Numbered from the stretch's first letter, positions 44,534-54,600 are shown. The stretch is DNA of 64,000 nucleotides from Tractidigestivibacter scatoligenes (GCF_001494635.1 NZ_LOJF01000001.1:310001-374000); one strand, 5' to 3'. Program-made: numbers and translations. The notes: generated by a model not told the origin, from the sequence alone.

Positions 44534-44794
44534 ATGAGCAGAAGTCTCAAGAAGGGTCCGTTCGTGGAGACTCGCCTCCTCGCGCGTGTCACCGCTATGA
44601 ACGAGGCTGGCAAGAAGGACGTCATCAAGACCTGGTCCCGCTCCTCCACCATCTACCCGGAGATGGTCGGCCACACGATCGCGGTTCACGATGGTCGCAA
44701 GCACGTTCCCGTGTACATCACCGAGTCCATGGTCGGTCACAAGCTGGGCGAGTTCGCTCCCACCCGCACCTTCCGTGGCCACAAGGCTAACTAG
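44534..44794 (+). CDS. rpsS: 30S ribosomal protein S19
   Basis: S19 forms part of the 30S head with S13. The 86-residue protein has [32 protein letters not shown] and [14 protein letters not shown], the full family signature. AGGAGAAAG precedes the ATG. Confidence 0.98.
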   Translation: MSRSLKKGPFVETRLLARVTAMNEAGKKDVIKTWSRSSTIYPEMVGHTIAVHDGRKHVPVYITESMVGHKLGEFAPTRTFRGHKAN

Positions 44795-44807
44795 GGGGTA
44801 AGCTCGA

Positions 44808-45167
44808 ATGGCTAACACCGATTCCAACGAGGTCAGGGCCGTCGCACGTTACGTGCGCATCGCCCCGCGCAAGGCTCGCGCCGTCGTGGACCTCATCCGC
44901 AACAAGCCCGTCGACAAGGCCCTCGAGATTCTGCAGTTCACCAAGCGTGCTGCTGCATATGACGTCTCGAAGGTTCTGCGTTCCGCCATCGCCAACGCCG
45001 AGAACAACAACGGCCTGCGCGGCGACGACCTGTACGTGAAGGCCTGCTACGTCGACGAGGGCCCTACGCTCAAGCGCATCCGTCCTCGCGCCAAGGGTTC
45101 CGCTTCGCGCATCAACAAGCGCACGAGCCACATCACCGTCATCGTCGCTCCTCGAAAGGAGGCGTAG
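44808..45167 (+). CDS. rplV: 50S ribosomal protein L22
   Basis: L22 has a beta-hairpin lining the exit tunnel. The 119-residue protein has [21 protein letters not shown] and the hairpin [19 protein letters not shown]. It starts 13 bp after rpsS, with GGGGGT upstream of ATG. Confidence 0.98.
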   Translation: MANTDSNEVRAVARYVRIAPRKARAVVDLIRNKPVDKALEILQFTKRAAAYDVSKVLRSAIANAENNNGLRGDDLYVKACYVDEGPTLKRIRPRAKGSASRINKRTSHITVIVAPRKEA

Positions 45168-45174
45168 GGAAAGC

Positions 45175-45885
45175 ATGGGTCAGAAGGTTCAGCCTACAGG
45201 CTTCCGTCTCGGCATCACCGAGGACTGGCGTTCCCGTTGGTACGCCGATAAGAACTACGCCGAGAAGCTCGGCAACGATCTCGAGATTCGTAAGTTCCTC
45301 GAGAAGCGCCTCGAGAAGGCAGCCCTTTCCCGCGTCGACATCGAGCGCGCTGGCGACAAGGTGAAGGTCACCCTGTACACCGCCCGTCCGGGCATCGTGA
45401 TTGGCAAGAAGGGCGCCGAGATCGACGTCCTGCGCTCCGAGCTTGAGAAGGTCGCCAAGGTCGGCAAGGGCCAGGTCGCCGTCGACGTCATCGAGGTAAA
45501 GCGCCCCGAGCTCGACGCCAACCTCGTCGCTCAATCCATCGCCGAGCAGCTCGAGCAGCGCGTTGCCTTCCGTCGTGCCATGCGCAAGGCGGTCCAGTCC
45601 GCCCGCAAGGCCGGCGCCAAGGGCATCCGTATCCAGTGCTCTGGCCGCCTGAACGGCGCCGAGATGGGCCGTCGCGAGTGGTACCGCGAGGGTCGCGTGC
45701 CCCTGCACACCCTGCGTGCCGTCATCGACTACGGCACCGCAACCGCCCGCACCACCATGGGTGCCTGCGGCATCAAGGTTTGGATCTATCAGGGCGAGAA
45801 GCTGCCTGGCCAGCCCAAGCCCACGCCGGCTCTCGAGGGCTCTTCTCGTCCCCGTCGTGCCCGCAATGAGAGGAGGAGCCGTTAA
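45175..45885 (+). CDS. rpsC: 30S ribosomal protein S3
   Basis: S3 lies at the mRNA entry channel. The 236-residue protein has [14 protein letters not shown], the KH domain with [14 protein letters not shown], and [26 protein letters not shown]. The tail is short and basic (about 210-236). AAGGAGGCG precedes the ATG, and its stop overlaps the rplP start. Confidence 0.98.
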   Translation: MGQKVQPTGFRLGITEDWRSRWYADKNYAEKLGNDLEIRKFLEKRLEKAALSRVDIERAGDKVKVTLYTARPGIVIGKKGAEIDVLRSELEKVAKVGKGQVAVDVIEVKRPELDANLVAQSIAEQLEQRVAFRRAMRKAVQSARKAGAKGIRIQCSGRLNGAEMGRREWYREGRVPLHTLRAVIDYGTATARTTMGACGIKVWIYQGEKLPGQPKPTPALEGSSRPRRARNERRSR

Positions 45886-46310
45886 TGCTCGCACCTAAGC
45901 GCGTTCTTCACCGCAAGGTCCAGCGCGGTTCCATGAAGGGCCACGCCAAGGGCAACACCAAGCTCTACTTTGGCGAGTACGGCCTGAGGGCCGAGGAGGC
46001 TCACTGGATCACCAACCGCCAGATCGAGGCCGCTCGTGTCGCCATCACCCGTGAGATGAAGCGTGGCGGCAAGATCTGGATCACCATCTTCCCGGACAAG
46101 CCCATCACCAAGAAGCCGGCAGAGACCCGTATGGGTTCCGGCAAGGGCAACCCCGAGGAGTGGGTGGCCGTCGTGAAGCCGGGCCGCATCATGTTCGAGA
46201 TCGCTGGTGTCGACGAGGCTACCGCCAAGGAGGCCCTGCGTCTCGCCCAGCACAAGCTGCCCATCAAGACCAAGATCGTCACCCGCGCCGACCAGGACGG
46301 GGAGGAATAG
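45885..46310 (+). CDS. rplP: 50S ribosomal protein L16
   Basis: L16 binds near the A-site tRNA. The 141-residue protein has [39 protein letters not shown] and [19 protein letters not shown]. The ATG overlaps the rpsC stop (TAATG); GAGGAGG lies in the end of rpsC. Confidence 0.98.
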   Translation: MLAPKRVLHRKVQRGSMKGHAKGNTKLYFGEYGLRAEEAHWITNRQIEAARVAITREMKRGGKIWITIFPDKPITKKPAETRMGSGKGNPEEWVAVVKPGRIMFEIAGVDEATAKEALRLAQHKLPIKTKIVTRADQDGEE

Positions 46311-46315
46311 TCACC

Positions 46316-46531
46316 ATGAAGTACAAGGACATCCAGGCCCTCTCGGACGAGGAGCTTGCCAAGAAGCTGGACGACAGCAGGGCCGAGCTCTTCAACCTCC
46401 GTTTTCAGATGGCCACCAGCCAGCTGGACAACACCGCTCGCGTCAAGCTCGTGAAGCGCGACATCGCTCGCGTCCAGACCGAGATTCGCGCCCGTCAGAT
46501 CGCCGCGGAGAAGTCCGCTGCACAGAAGTAG
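46316..46531 (+). CDS. rpmC: 50S ribosomal protein L29
   Basis: L29 sits at the tunnel exit beside L23. The 71-residue protein begins MKYKDIQALSDEELAKKLDD and has LFNLRFQMATSQLDNTARV, the family's conserved stretch. GGGGAGG precedes the ATG; upstream in-frame codons overlapping rplP are discounted. Confidence 0.97.
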   Translation: MKYKDIQALSDEELAKKLDDSRAELFNLRFQMATSQLDNTARVKLVKRDIARVQTEIRARQIAAEKSAAQK

Positions 46532-46548
46532 CAGGAGAGAGATAAGAC

Positions 46549-46815
46549 ATGGCAGAGACCGAAAGCAGGAACGCGCGTAAGGTTCGCACCGGAACCGTCG
46601 TCTCGCTCTCCGGCGACAAGACTGTGACGGTGAAGATCAGCTACCGCAAGCACCACCCCAAGTACGGCAAGATGATGACCATCTCCAAGAAGCTCCACTG
46701 CCACGACGAGAATAACGAGTGTGGCCTGGGCGACACGGTGAAGGTCATGGAGACCCGCCCGCTGTCCAAGACCAAGCGTTGGCGCGTCGTCGAGATTGTC
46801 GAGAAGGCCAAGTAA
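46549..46815 (+). CDS. rpsQ: 30S ribosomal protein S17
   Basis: S17 binds helix 11 of 16S rRNA. The 88-residue OB-fold protein has [38 protein letters not shown] and [29 protein letters not shown] precedes the ATG. The 81-bp gap to rplN is longer than others nearby. Confidence 0.97.
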   Translation: MAETESRNARKVRTGTVVSLSGDKTVTVKISYRKHHPKYGKMMTISKKLHCHDENNECGLGDTVKVMETRPLSKTKRWRVVEIVEKAK

Positions 46816-46896
46816 GTAGCGAACACCCAGGATTCCCCATGTGCGCCGCTCGCGTGGGCGCACCTCTGGTGGGATATAGGTTCGGAGGAACATCAC

Positions 46897-47265
46897 ATGA
46901 TTCAGATGGAGACCATGCTCAACGTCGCTGACAACAGCGGCGCCAGGCGCGTCAAGTGCGTCAAGGTCCTCGGTGGCTCCAAGCGCCGCTACGCTGGCCT
47001 CGGTGACGTCATCATCGGCGCGGTCCAGGAGGCAACTCCCGGTTCCGGCGTCAAGAAGGGCGACATCGTGCGCTGCGTCATCGTGCGCACCAAGAAGGAG
47101 GCCCGCCGCAAGGACGGCAGCTACATCCGCTTCGACCAGAACGCCTGCGTCCTGGTCGACAAGGAGGGCGAGCCCAAGGGCACGCGTATCTTCGGGCCCG
47201 TTGCCCGCGAGCTGCGCGATCGCAAGTACATGAAGATCGTCTCGCTCGCACCCGAGACGCTGTAA
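46897..47265 (+). CDS. rplN: 50S ribosomal protein L14
   Basis: L14 contacts 16S rRNA at bridge B8 and binds RsfS. The 122-residue protein has [27 protein letters not shown] and [31 protein letters not shown] precedes the ATG. rplX follows after 14 bp with TAAGGAGG as ribosome-binding site. Confidence 0.98.
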   Translation: MIQMETMLNVADNSGARRVKCVKVLGGSKRRYAGLGDVIIGAVQEATPGSGVKKGDIVRCVIVRTKKEARRKDGSYIRFDQNACVLVDKEGEPKGTRIFGPVARELRDRKYMKIVSLAPETL

Positions 47266-47279
47266 GGAGGCCTGGACAC

Positions 47280-47597
47280 ATGCCTAAGATGAACGTGAGG
47301 AAGGGCGACAAGGTCGAGGTCATCACCGGCAAGGACAAGGGCAAGCAGGGAGAGGTTCTGCGTGCCATGCCGAAGGATTCCAAGGTCATTGTCGATGGCG
47401 CTGCGATTGTGAAGCGCCACACCAAGCCTAACGCCATGAACCAGCAGGGCGGCATCATCGAGAAGCCCGCTCCCATCCACGTCTCTAACGTCATGCTCGT
47501 TTGCCCCGTCTGCGGCAAGCGCACGCGCGTTGGTCATGACGTCGATGACAATGGTCGCAGGGTTCGCGTCTGCAAGAAGTGCGGCGCGAAGTTCTAA
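47280..47597 (+). CDS. rplX: 50S ribosomal protein L24 with C-terminal zinc-ribbon Cys pairs
   Basis: L24 initiates 50S assembly. The 105-residue protein has the KOW motif ([19 protein letters not shown]) and [19 protein letters not shown] followed by VCKKCGAKF, giving two CxxC pairs as in the zinc-binding L24 variants of several Gram-positive groups. A strong terminator follows; rplE, normally the next gene, is 2.2 kb away behind two unrelated genes. Confidence 0.97.
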   Translation: MPKMNVRKGDKVEVITGKDKGKQGEVLRAMPKDSKVIVDGAAIVKRHTKPNAMNQQGGIIEKPAPIHVSNVMLVCPVCGKRTRVGHDVDDNGRRVRVCKKCGAKF

Positions 47598-47625
47598 ACC
47601 GTTGCGCTAGGACATGCACTAGTCT

Positions 47626-47665
47626 CGAACCCGGCTGTCGCGCTTGCGACGGCCGGGTTCGTTTG
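47626..47665 (+). terminator. rplX terminator
   Basis: A ~15-bp stem (47626-47641 with 47646-47661, minor bulge) is followed by TTTGT. It ends the S10-type cluster before the inserted genes. Confidence 0.85.
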
Positions 47666-47699
47666 TATTCGCCCGCAAGCGAGGAATTGGGGAGACCCC

Positions 47700-48698
47700 A
47701 TGCCATCTGTAGATAACGTGCTGGTAAAGATTCCTGTAACAGAGAAACAGGCTGCTGCGATGATGGCGACAATGCCATCGGCGACATTTGACTTTGCGGC
47801 ACCGGTAGGCGACACGAGCCGTCTTCCCAGGACCCCAAAGCTCGATATCTCCCGAGAGCGGGTGTCCCAGGCGGACGTTATTCTCGGCAACGTGGCGCCG
47901 GCGCTCATCGAGGCATCGCCACGCCTCCAGTGGATTCAGCTTGGCTCGGCTGGGTATGAGGCATACCTCGCGCCTGGCGTGCTCGCCCCTTCGACCATCG
48001 TGACAAACGGCACCGGAGCCTATGGTCCGGCCGTCGCCGAGCACTCTTTTGCCATGCTCCTCTCGCTCATGAAGCGTCTGCCTGCTTACCGGGACGACCA
48101 ACGTGCCCACGCATGGTCAGACGAGGGGATGGTTTCGACCCTGGCTGGCGCACGAGTCCTGGTTCTTGGCGCGGGGGATATCGGCCTCTGCTTCGCCCGC
48201 CTCTGCACTGCCGTGGGTGCCTCGTGCGTGGGCGTGAGGCGACATCTCCCGAGCATGTCTACGCCCGAGTATGAGCAGGCCTTCTCCCGAGTGACAACCA
48301 TGGATGAGTTGGTTCACATGCTGCCCAAAGCCGATGTGGTAGCCTGCTTCCTACCCAGCTCTGCGGAGACTCAAGGACTTGTAGCTGATGCATTTCTCGG
48401 CAGCATGAAGACCGGTGCGTACCTGGTGAATGCAGGGCGAGGCGACCTCATAGACCAGGATGCGTTGCGTCGTGCCCTGGAGGATGGCAAGCTTGCGGGT
48501 GCGGCACTGGACGTGGCTACGCCCGAGCCGCTTCCGGCCGACGACCCCCTGTGGGATGCGCCTAACCTTCTCATCACGCCACACGTGGCGGGATTCTGGC
48601 ATCTGCATGCCACACTTGAGCGCGTTGTGGCCCTGGCGACTGAGAACCTTAGGCGCTACGTTAGGGGAGAACAGCTCAAGAACATCGTTCGTGGTTGA
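47700..48698 (+). CDS. D-isomer-specific 2-hydroxyacid dehydrogenase family protein
   Basis: NAD(P)-dependent reductase of 2-keto acids (glyoxylate/hydroxypyruvate or related). The 332-residue protein has the Rossmann motif VLVLGAGDIGLCFARL and the catalytic triad in order: Arg in VNAGRGDLID, Glu in DVATPEPLP, His in ITPHVAGFWHLH. The region after the nucleotide glycines (VRRHLPS) has Arg rather than the acidic residue typical of NAD preference, which hints at NADPH use. GGGGAGA precedes the ATG. It stands between rplX and rplE with terminators on both sides of the two-gene insert; no pathway partner is visible. Confidence 0.88.
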   Translation: MPSVDNVLVKIPVTEKQAAAMMATMPSATFDFAAPVGDTSRLPRTPKLDISRERVSQADVILGNVAPALIEASPRLQWIQLGSAGYEAYLAPGVLAPSTIVTNGTGAYGPAVAEHSFAMLLSLMKRLPAYRDDQRAHAWSDEGMVSTLAGARVLVLGAGDIGLCFARLCTAVGASCVGVRRHLPSMSTPEYEQAFSRVTTMDELVHMLPKADVVACFLPSSAETQGLVADAFLGSMKTGAYLVNAGRGDLIDQDALRRALEDGKLAGAALDVATPEPLPADDPLWDAPNLLITPHVAGFWHLHATLERVVALATENLRRYVRGEQLKNIVRG

Positions 48699-48803
48699 CG
48701 GGGCACCTGTATTACCATGAGGGGAGCCTAGGGGGACCCGCGCCGCGCGCGTAGCACCGTGGGATGACGGGCGAGCGACGCTCGACCAACTGAAAGGAGC
48801 GCC

Positions 48804-49493
48804 ATGTACGGATACGGGTACGGCTACAACGACTATGGTTTTGGCAGTCCTAGAATGGGGCTGGAGGCAGCTGGCGGAATCTTCGCGACGCTGCTGGTCA
48901 TTGGGTTCATTGCGGCCATTGTGCTTGCGGTGGTTGTGTACCGCACATACGCTAGCGACGGCAACGACCAGCCATTCAGCGTAAAAGATAAGAGCACATG
49001 GGGTCCGTTCCTGCGTTTTGACAAGCTCGTCATCGACAAGATCCTACGAGCGCTCTACATCTTCTGCGCCATCTTTACTGCCTTCTTCTTCCTGGCGCTG
49101 GTTCTCGCCAGCATTGCGGATGGCATCGTGGCGTTCCTGATGACGCTCATCATGTGCGCCATTCTCTGCCTTATTGTCGAGCTTCTCGAGCGCGTCTCTT
49201 TCGAGTCGATCATGCTGAGCGTCATCATTGCCCGCAACACCAACGACATCAAGGGCATGCTGAGCAACCGTTCCAACTCGCAGCTTCCGCCCGCTAGCGC
49301 TGCACCGGAGGCGCCTGTCCCGCCGGCGCCCGCGGAGTCCGCCCAGCCTGCGCCGGAGCCGCCCGCACCAACTGCCCAGCCAACGCCGGAGACGGTCGTC
49401 GCACCTGCCGCCGGACACTTCTGCCCTGAGTGCGGAGCGCCCGTCCAGCCCGGCTCTCACTTCTGCCCGGAGTGCGGAAAGAAGCTCGACTAG
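48804..49493 (+). CDS. Membrane protein with C-terminal zinc ribbon, function unknown
   Basis: The 229-residue protein begins with a Gly/Tyr-rich segment (MYGYGYGYNDYGFG). Hydrophobic segments follow at about 22-47, 84-108 and 110-132, then a Pro/Ala/Glu-rich linker (about 160-205) and a zinc ribbon (HFCPECGAPVQPGSHFCPECGKKLD) at the very end. AAAGGAGCG precedes the ATG. The layout mirrors the other zinc-ribbon membrane protein at 41064. I do not recognise a family with known function. Confidence 0.78.
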   Translation: MYGYGYGYNDYGFGSPRMGLEAAGGIFATLLVIGFIAAIVLAVVVYRTYASDGNDQPFSVKDKSTWGPFLRFDKLVIDKILRALYIFCAIFTAFFFLALVLASIADGIVAFLMTLIMCAILCLIVELLERVSFESIMLSVIIARNTNDIKGMLSNRSNSQLPPASAAPEAPVPPAPAESAQPAPEPPAPTAQPTPETVVAPAAGHFCPECGAPVQPGSHFCPECGKKLD

Positions 49494-49546
49494 CATCGTG
49501 CGGAGCTTCTCAGACCGCGCTGTGGCAGGGATCAACAAGCGTTATG

Positions 49547-49579
49547 GCCCCTTCCCGTGGGAGCGGGGAGGGGCTTTCT
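49547..49579 (+). terminator. Terminator after the zinc-ribbon gene
   Basis: The stem GCCCCTTCCCG/CGGGGAGGGGC (49547-49557 with 49564-49574, one G-U) is followed by TTTCTC. It separates the insert from the spc cluster. Confidence 0.8.
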
Positions 49580-49661
49580 CGTGTTGATACTGAGGAGAAT
49601 TTCTCAGCCCCAAAACAAGCAAACATGAGGGCTGGCAGAAAATCGCCGGAAACACTATGAT

Positions 49662-49690
49662 TTGACCTTGCGTCGCTAGGCAGGGAGTAT
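49662..49690 (+). promoter_or_regulatory. Putative promoter of the spc cluster (rplE onward)
   Basis: TTGACC at 49662-49667, then GAGTAT at 49685-49690 after 17 bp. The -10 is weak, but a promoter is required here because terminators and unrelated genes precede rplE. Confidence 0.5.
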
Positions 49691-49788
49691 GCTGTCTCGC
49701 GGTGCAGCCACTGGCTCCTGGGAGTGCCAACCCAGGGGGTGCGAGAAAGAAACCCCGCACGTAAACCACCATGATTTAAGGAGTGAAC

Positions 49789-50349
49789 ATGGCAGAAGAG
49801 AAGTACGTGCCCCGCCTCAAGCAGAAGTACTACGACGAAGTCCGCGACGAGCTGCAGAAGCAGTTCAACTACGGCAACGTTATGCAGATCCCTCGCTTCG
49901 AGAAGATCGTCGTGAACATGGGCGTTGGCGAGGCCGCAACCGATTCCAAGGCAATCGACGGCGCCATCTCGGACCTGCGCGCCATCACCGGCCAGCAGCC
50001 GCTCGTCACGCACGCCCGCAAGTCCATCGCAACCTTCCACCTGCGCGCCGGCCAGGCCATTGGCGCCAAGGTCACCCTTCGCGGCGACCGCATGTGGGAG
50101 TTCCTCGACCGCCTCATCGCCGTCGCTATCCCGCGTATCCGCGACTTCCGTGGCCTCTCTCCCAAGAGCTTCGATGGCCGCGGCAACTACTCCATGGGCG
50201 TCACCGAGCAGCTGATCTTCCCCGAGATTGACTTCGACAAGATCGACCGCACGCGCGGCATGGACATTACCATCGTGACCACCGCTCCCACCGACGAAGA
50301 GGGCAAGGCGCTTCTCGACGCCTTCCACTTCCCGTTCAAGGCGGAGTAG
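49789..50349 (+). CDS. rplE: 50S ribosomal protein L5
   Basis: L5 binds 5S rRNA and contacts the P-site tRNA. The 186-residue protein has [39 protein letters not shown] and [23 protein letters not shown] at 49789 has AAGGAG upstream; the GTG two codons before is less well spaced. It opens the spc-type cluster. Confidence 0.98.
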   Translation: MAEEKYVPRLKQKYYDEVRDELQKQFNYGNVMQIPRFEKIVVNMGVGEAATDSKAIDGAISDLRAITGQQPLVTHARKSIATFHLRAGQAIGAKVTLRGDRMWEFLDRLIAVAIPRIRDFRGLSPKSFDGRGNYSMGVTEQLIFPEIDFDKIDRTRGMDITIVTTAPTDEEGKALLDAFHFPFKAE

Positions 50350-50417
50350 GCCAAATATCGCAATGACCTCGCCCGGGAAAGTCCCGAGCGGTCAAGATGC
50401 ACTATGAAGGAGGATTT

Positions 50418-50603
50418 GTGGCTAAGACATCGATGATCGTCAAGGCGAACCGCGAGCCGAAGTTCTCGACGCGCAAGCAGAACCGCTGCCAGCGTTGTGG
50501 GCGTCCCCACTCCGTCTATCGCAAGTTCGGGCTCTGCCGCGTGTGCTTCCGCGAGCTGGCGAGCAAGGGCGAGCTTCCTGGCGTCCGCAAGGCAAGCTGG
50601 TAG
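50418..50603 (+). CDS. rpsN: 30S ribosomal protein S14, type Z (zinc)
   Basis: S14 is part of the 30S head. The 61-residue short form has two Cys pairs ([20 protein letters not shown]) that bind zinc. The GTG at 50418 follows AAGGAGG and gives the usual (M)[15 protein letters not shown]; seven upstream in-frame codons are discounted. It sits between rplE and rpsH as in other Gram-positive bacteria. Confidence 0.97.
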   Translation: MAKTSMIVKANREPKFSTRKQNRCQRCGRPHSVYRKFGLCRVCFRELASKGELPGVRKASW

Positions 50604-50690
50604 GGCGCAGGGCTCTGGCGTCCAGGCGCCCACGCCATGGGTTTGGGTGAACCGGACACGCAGTTTCATCATGACGAAGGAGAAGGATCA

Positions 50691-51089
50691 ATGAAGATTA
50701 CCGATCCCATTTCAGACATGCTGACGCGCATCCGCAACGCGAACTCAGCGGGCAAGGCCGAGGTTTCCATGCCTTCGACCAAGGTGCTCGTTGAGATTGC
50801 CCGCGTCATCAAGGAGGAGGGCTACATCGAGGGCTACGAGGTGGAGGACACCAAGCCCCAGAAGACCCTTCACATCACTCTTAAGTACGGCAACAGGCGT
50901 GCCCGCGTCATCCGCGGCATCCGTCGCATCTCCAAGCCGGGCCTTCGCATCTACTCCCAGGCGGATAAGCTTCCCCGCGTCCTGGGTGGCCTCGGCACTG
51001 CCGTTATCTCTACTTCCAAGGGCATGATGTGCGACCGCGACGCCCGCAAGCTCGGCGTCGGCGGCGAGGTCATCGCCTACATCTGGTAA
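50691..51089 (+). CDS. rpsH: 30S ribosomal protein S8
   Basis: S8 binds central-domain 16S rRNA and in E. coli represses the spc operon. The 132-residue protein has [26 protein letters not shown] and [30 protein letters not shown] precedes the ATG; an 18-codon upstream extension is discounted. Confidence 0.98.
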   Translation: MKITDPISDMLTRIRNANSAGKAEVSMPSTKVLVEIARVIKEEGYIEGYEVEDTKPQKTLHITLKYGNRRARVIRGIRRISKPGLRIYSQADKLPRVLGGLGTAVISTSKGMMCDRDARKLGVGGEVIAYIW

Positions 51090-51120
51090 AACTCCCGCTG
51101 AATCAAGATAGGAGGAGACA

Positions 51121-51657
51121 ATGTCTCGTATTGGTAAGAAGCCTGTCCAGATTCCGGCTGGAGTCACGGTGACCATCGACGGCACTACCGTCTCGGCCAA
51201 GGGCAGCAAGGGTGAGCTCACCCGCACCTTCTCTGAGCTTGTGAGCATCGCCCTGGACGGTGACGTCCTCACGGTCTCCCGCGTTGACGAGTCCAAGGAG
51301 TCCAACGCTCAGCAGGGCCTCGTCCGCACCCTCATCCACAACATGGTCGTGGGCGTCTCCGAGGGCTTCGAGAAGAAGCTCGAGCTCACGGGCGTTGGCT
51401 ACCGCGCCGCACTCAAGGGCAAGGACCTCGACCTCTCCCTTGGCTATTCTCACCCCGTCATCTTCGCCTGCCCCGATAACATCTCATTCGAGGTGCCCGA
51501 CAACACCCACATCACGGTGAAGGGAATCTCCAAGGAGCAGGTTGGCCAGGTTGCCGCTGAGATCCGCGAGAAGCGTCCGCCCGAGCCGTACAAGGGCAAG
51601 GGTATCCACTACGAGGGCGAGCACATCCGTCGCAAGCTCGGCAAGGCCGCCAAGTAG
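51121..51657 (+). CDS. rplF: 50S ribosomal protein L6
   Basis: L6 lies near the sarcin-ricin loop. The 178-residue protein has MSRIGKKPVQIPAGVTV, GVGYRAALKGKDLDLSLGYSHP and the C-terminal RPPEPYKGKGIHYEGEHIRRK. TAGGAGGAG precedes the ATG. Confidence 0.98.
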   Translation: MSRIGKKPVQIPAGVTVTIDGTTVSAKGSKGELTRTFSELVSIALDGDVLTVSRVDESKESNAQQGLVRTLIHNMVVGVSEGFEKKLELTGVGYRAALKGKDLDLSLGYSHPVIFACPDNISFEVPDNTHITVKGISKEQVGQVAAEIREKRPPEPYKGKGIHYEGEHIRRKLGKAAK

Positions 51658-51717
51658 TAATAGGACCAGGCACAAGACCATCACCCCGTCAGGTGATGGC
51701 GTGACTAAGGAGAAGGA

Positions 51718-52086
51718 ATGAACAAGTATCAGAAGAAGGCAGCTGGCCTCGCGCGTCGCAAGCGTCGCGTCCGCGCCAAGATCTTCGGTACCCCAGAGCG
51801 TCCCCGTCTCTGCGTGCACCGCACCAACGCCAACATCTACGCGCAGGTCATCGATGACACCGAGGGCAAGACCCTATGCTCTGCCTCTACCCTCGACCCC
51901 GAGTTCCGCGCAACCGGAAAGGTGGGCTCCAACAAGGAGGCCGCCGCATTCGTGGGCGAGCTCGTTGGCAAGCGCGCCATCGAGAAGGGCATCACCACGG
52001 TGAGGTTCGACCGTGGCGGCCGTATCTATCACGGCCGTGTCCAGGCTCTGGCAGATGGTGCCCGCAGCGCGGGCCTGAAGTTCTAG
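51718..52086 (+). CDS. rplR: 50S ribosomal protein L18
   Basis: L18 binds 5S rRNA. The 122-residue protein has a basic N-terminus ([23 protein letters not shown]) and ends [30 protein letters not shown] precedes the ATG. rpsE follows after 9 bp. Confidence 0.98.
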   Translation: MNKYQKKAAGLARRKRRVRAKIFGTPERPRLCVHRTNANIYAQVIDDTEGKTLCSASTLDPEFRATGKVGSNKEAAAFVGELVGKRAIEKGITTVRFDRGGRIYHGRVQALADGARSAGLKF

Positions 52087-52095
52087 GAGGATTCA

Positions 52096-52617
52096 ATGGC
52101 ACGTGATCGTAAGCGCCAGCAGGACACGGATCTTCAGGAGCGCGTCGTCTACATCCACCGCGTCTCCAAGACCGTCAAGGGCGGCCGTCGCATGTCCCTC
52201 GTGGCTCTCGTCGTCGTGGGTGACGGCAAGGGCAACGTAGGCCTCGGCATGGGCCGTTCCACTGAGGTGCCCCTGGCAATCCAGAAGGGCGTCGAGGACG
52301 CCAAGAAAAACATGTTCAAGGTTCCCGTCACCGCCGAGGGCAGCGTCCCCCACACGGTCGAGGGTCACTACGGCGCCGGCCGCGTTCTCATCAAGCCGGC
52401 TATCGAGGGTACCGGTGTCATCGCCGGCGGCCCTGTCCGTCCGCTCTTCGAGCTTGCTGGCATCACCAACGTTCTCTCCAAGTCCCTGGGCACCGACAAC
52501 GCCATGAACATCATCAAGGCTGCTGCCGAGGGCCTGAAGGAGCTCTCCAGCCCCCAGGAGACCGCCGAGCGCCGTGGCATCACCGTCTCCGAGATGTTCG
52601 TCGGGAAGGAGAACTAG
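52096..52617 (+). CDS. rpsE: 30S ribosomal protein S5
   Basis: S5 acts in decoding and mRNA unwinding. The 173-residue protein has VVYIHRVSKTVKGGRRMSLV, VVGDGKGNVGLGMGRSTEVP and the GAGRVLIKPAIEGTGVIAGG segment. TAGGAGG precedes the ATG. rpmD starts 2 bp after the stop. Confidence 0.98.
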   Translation: MARDRKRQQDTDLQERVVYIHRVSKTVKGGRRMSLVALVVVGDGKGNVGLGMGRSTEVPLAIQKGVEDAKKNMFKVPVTAEGSVPHTVEGHYGAGRVLIKPAIEGTGVIAGGPVRPLFELAGITNVLSKSLGTDNAMNIIKAAAEGLKELSSPQETAERRGITVSEMFVGKEN

Positions 52618-52619
52618 CG

Positions 52620-52808
52620 ATGGCAGAGAAGAAACTCACCGTCACCCTCGTCCGCAGCGCCGTGACGCAGGTGAAGAAGGACCAGACGGCCACCTGCCGT
52701 GCCATGGGCCTTCGCAAGATTGGCGACGTCGCCGTCCTGCCCGACAACCCCAGCGTCCGAGGCATGATCTTCAAGGTCAAGCACCTCGTGACCGTTGAAG
52801 AGAACTAG
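52620..52808 (+). CDS. rpmD: 50S ribosomal protein L30
   Basis: Small 62-residue protein of the large subunit, present in the short bacterial form: [28 protein letters not shown]-like [11 protein letters not shown], and [25 protein letters not shown] in the end of rpsE is its ribosome-binding site. Confidence 0.96.
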   Translation: MAEKKLTVTLVRSAVTQVKKDQTATCRAMGLRKIGDVAVLPDNPSVRGMIFKVKHLVTVEEN

Positions 52809-52819
52809 GAGTCACCCAA

Positions 52820-53269
52820 ATGCAGCTCAATGATCTGCGCCCCGCAGAGGGTTCCAGGAAGAACCGCAAGCGCATTGGCCGCGGCAACTCTTCCGGCCAC
52901 GGCACCACCGCTGGTCGCGGCACCAAGGGCCAGCTCTCCCGCTCTGGCGGCGGCAAGGGCGCCGGCTTCGAGGGCGGCCAGCAGCCGCTCGCCATGCGTC
53001 TTCCTAAGCTCCCCGGCTTCAGGAACCCCAACCGCGTCGAGTATGCGCCCGTGAACGTTGCCCGTCTCCAGGAGGTCTTCGAGGACGGCGACACCGTCGA
53101 CGCCGACTCCCTGGTTGCCAAGGGCGTCATCAAGCGCGCCTATGTTCCCGTGAAGGTCCTCGGTGACGGCGAGCTCACCAAGAAGCTCACTGTCAAGGTG
53201 GACAAGGTTTCCGCCTCGGCCAAGACCAAGATTGAGGCGGCCGGAGGAAAGGTCGAGCCGGCGTGCTAA
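52820..53269 (+). CDS. rplO: 50S ribosomal protein L15
   Basis: L15 is a late-assembly large-subunit protein. The 149-residue product has the glycine-rich N-terminus ([45 protein letters not shown]) and a normal C-terminal fold. Its last codons overlap the secY start by 7 bp, the standard rplO-secY coupling. Confidence 0.98.
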   Translation: MQLNDLRPAEGSRKNRKRIGRGNSSGHGTTAGRGTKGQLSRSGGGKGAGFEGGQQPLAMRLPKLPGFRNPNRVEYAPVNVARLQEVFEDGDTVDADSLVAKGVIKRAYVPVKVLGDGELTKKLTVKVDKVSASAKTKIEAAGGKVEPAC

Positions 53270-54540
53270 ACGGAATCGCCAACGCTTTCCGAGTGCCGGA
53301 ACTGAGGAAGAAGATTCTCCTCACAGTGGGGATCCTCGTCCTCTACCGCTTCGGTGCGTACCTTCCCGTGCCTGGAGCTCCGTTCCAGGAGATGCTGAGC
53401 GCTTATGCCGCCGGCGTCTCCTCGAGCGGTGCCATGGCGGTGCTCAACCTGTTCTCGGGCGGTGCCCTTTCGCGCATGTCCGTCTTCAGCTTGGGCATCA
53501 TGCCCTACATCACTGCCCAGATCATCCTTCAGATGTTCCAGGCAGTGGTGCCCTCGCTGGGAGAGCTTGCCAAGGAGGGGGAGTCGGGTCAGCGTAAGAT
53601 TACGCAGTACACCCGTTACCTCACCATTGGCCTTGCACTTCTCAACGCCATCGCCTATCTCTTTTACTTCAAGAGCTTTGGCGTGTCGTTCTCCCAGATG
53701 GGGATTCCCGAGGCACTCGAGAACGTCATCGTGGTCTTCACGATGCTTGTGGGCGCAGTGATCATCATGTGGCTGGGCGAGGTCATCACCCAGCGCGGCG
53801 TTGGCAACGGCATGTCTCTCATAATCTTCGCGAACATCATGTCTGGCCTGCCCTCGGCGCTCATCTCCTCGGTGACCACCAACGGCAACGCCCTGCTCAC
53901 GATCATCACGCTCATCGTGATCATCGCGATCGTACCTCTCATCGTGTATGTGGAGCGCGGCCAGCGCCGCATTCCCGTGCAGTACGCAAAGCGCGTGGTG
54001 GGCCGCAGGGTCATGGGTGGGCAGAACACCTACCTGCCCATCAAGGTCAACACGGCTGGCGTCGTCCCCATCATCTTCGCCTCTGCTGTGCTGTACTTCC
54101 CGGCCCAGATCGCCGTGTTCTTCCCTGGTGTGGGCTGGATCCAGGCAGTTGCAAATGCCCTTTCCTCGGGCTGGCTCAACTGGGTTCTTTCGGTTGTTCT
54201 CATTGTGTTCTTCGCTTACTTCTACACCTCGATGGTCTTCAACCCCGAGGAGACAGCTGACCAGCTTCGCAAGCAGGGCGGCTTTATTCCCGGCGTAAGG
54301 CCAGGGGCTGCGACGGCAGCGTACATCAAGAGCACGATCGACCACGTTACGCTTCCCGGTGCGCTCTTCATGGCAGTCCTTGCTGTGGTGCCCACCATCA
54401 TCTTCTGGTTCACTAACGACACACTCATCCAGTCGTTTGGCGGGACCTCGGTGCTCATCATGGTTGGCGTGGCCATGGACACCATCGCGTCGCTCGAGAG
54501 CCAACTCAAGATGCACAACTACGAGGGCTTCTTTAAGTAG
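53263..54540 (+). CDS. secY: Protein translocase subunit SecY
   Basis: Channel subunit of the Sec translocon with ten transmembrane helices. The 425-residue protein shows [28 protein letters not shown] (TM2, plug region), [18 protein letters not shown], and [21 protein letters not shown] in the cytosolic C5 loop. GTG start at 53263 overlaps rplO; CCGGAGGAAA precedes it. A strong terminator follows before adk. Confidence 0.98.
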   Translation: MLNGIANAFRVPELRKKILLTVGILVLYRFGAYLPVPGAPFQEMLSAYAAGVSSSGAMAVLNLFSGGALSRMSVFSLGIMPYITAQIILQMFQAVVPSLGELAKEGESGQRKITQYTRYLTIGLALLNAIAYLFYFKSFGVSFSQMGIPEALENVIVVFTMLVGAVIIMWLGEVITQRGVGNGMSLIIFANIMSGLPSALISSVTTNGNALLTIITLIVIIAIVPLIVYVERGQRRIPVQYAKRVVGRRVMGGQNTYLPIKVNTAGVVPIIFASAVLYFPAQIAVFFPGVGWIQAVANALSSGWLNWVLSVVLIVFFAYFYTSMVFNPEETADQLRKQGGFIPGVRPGAATAAYIKSTIDHVTLPGALFMAVLAVVPTIIFWFTNDTLIQSFGGTSVLIMVGVAMDTIASLESQLKMHNYEGFFK

Positions 54541-54556
54541 GCAATCTGTTGCGCTG

Positions 54557-54585
54557 GGTGCCGGCCGCGGGGCCGGCACCTTTTT
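54557..54585 (+). terminator. Terminator between secY and adk
   Basis: A perfect 10-bp stem GGTGCCGGCC/GGCCGGCACC closes a GCGG loop and is followed by TTTTT. It lies only 15 bp before the adk start. Confidence 0.9.
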
Positions 54586-54600
54586 CGAAGGGGGATGCAC

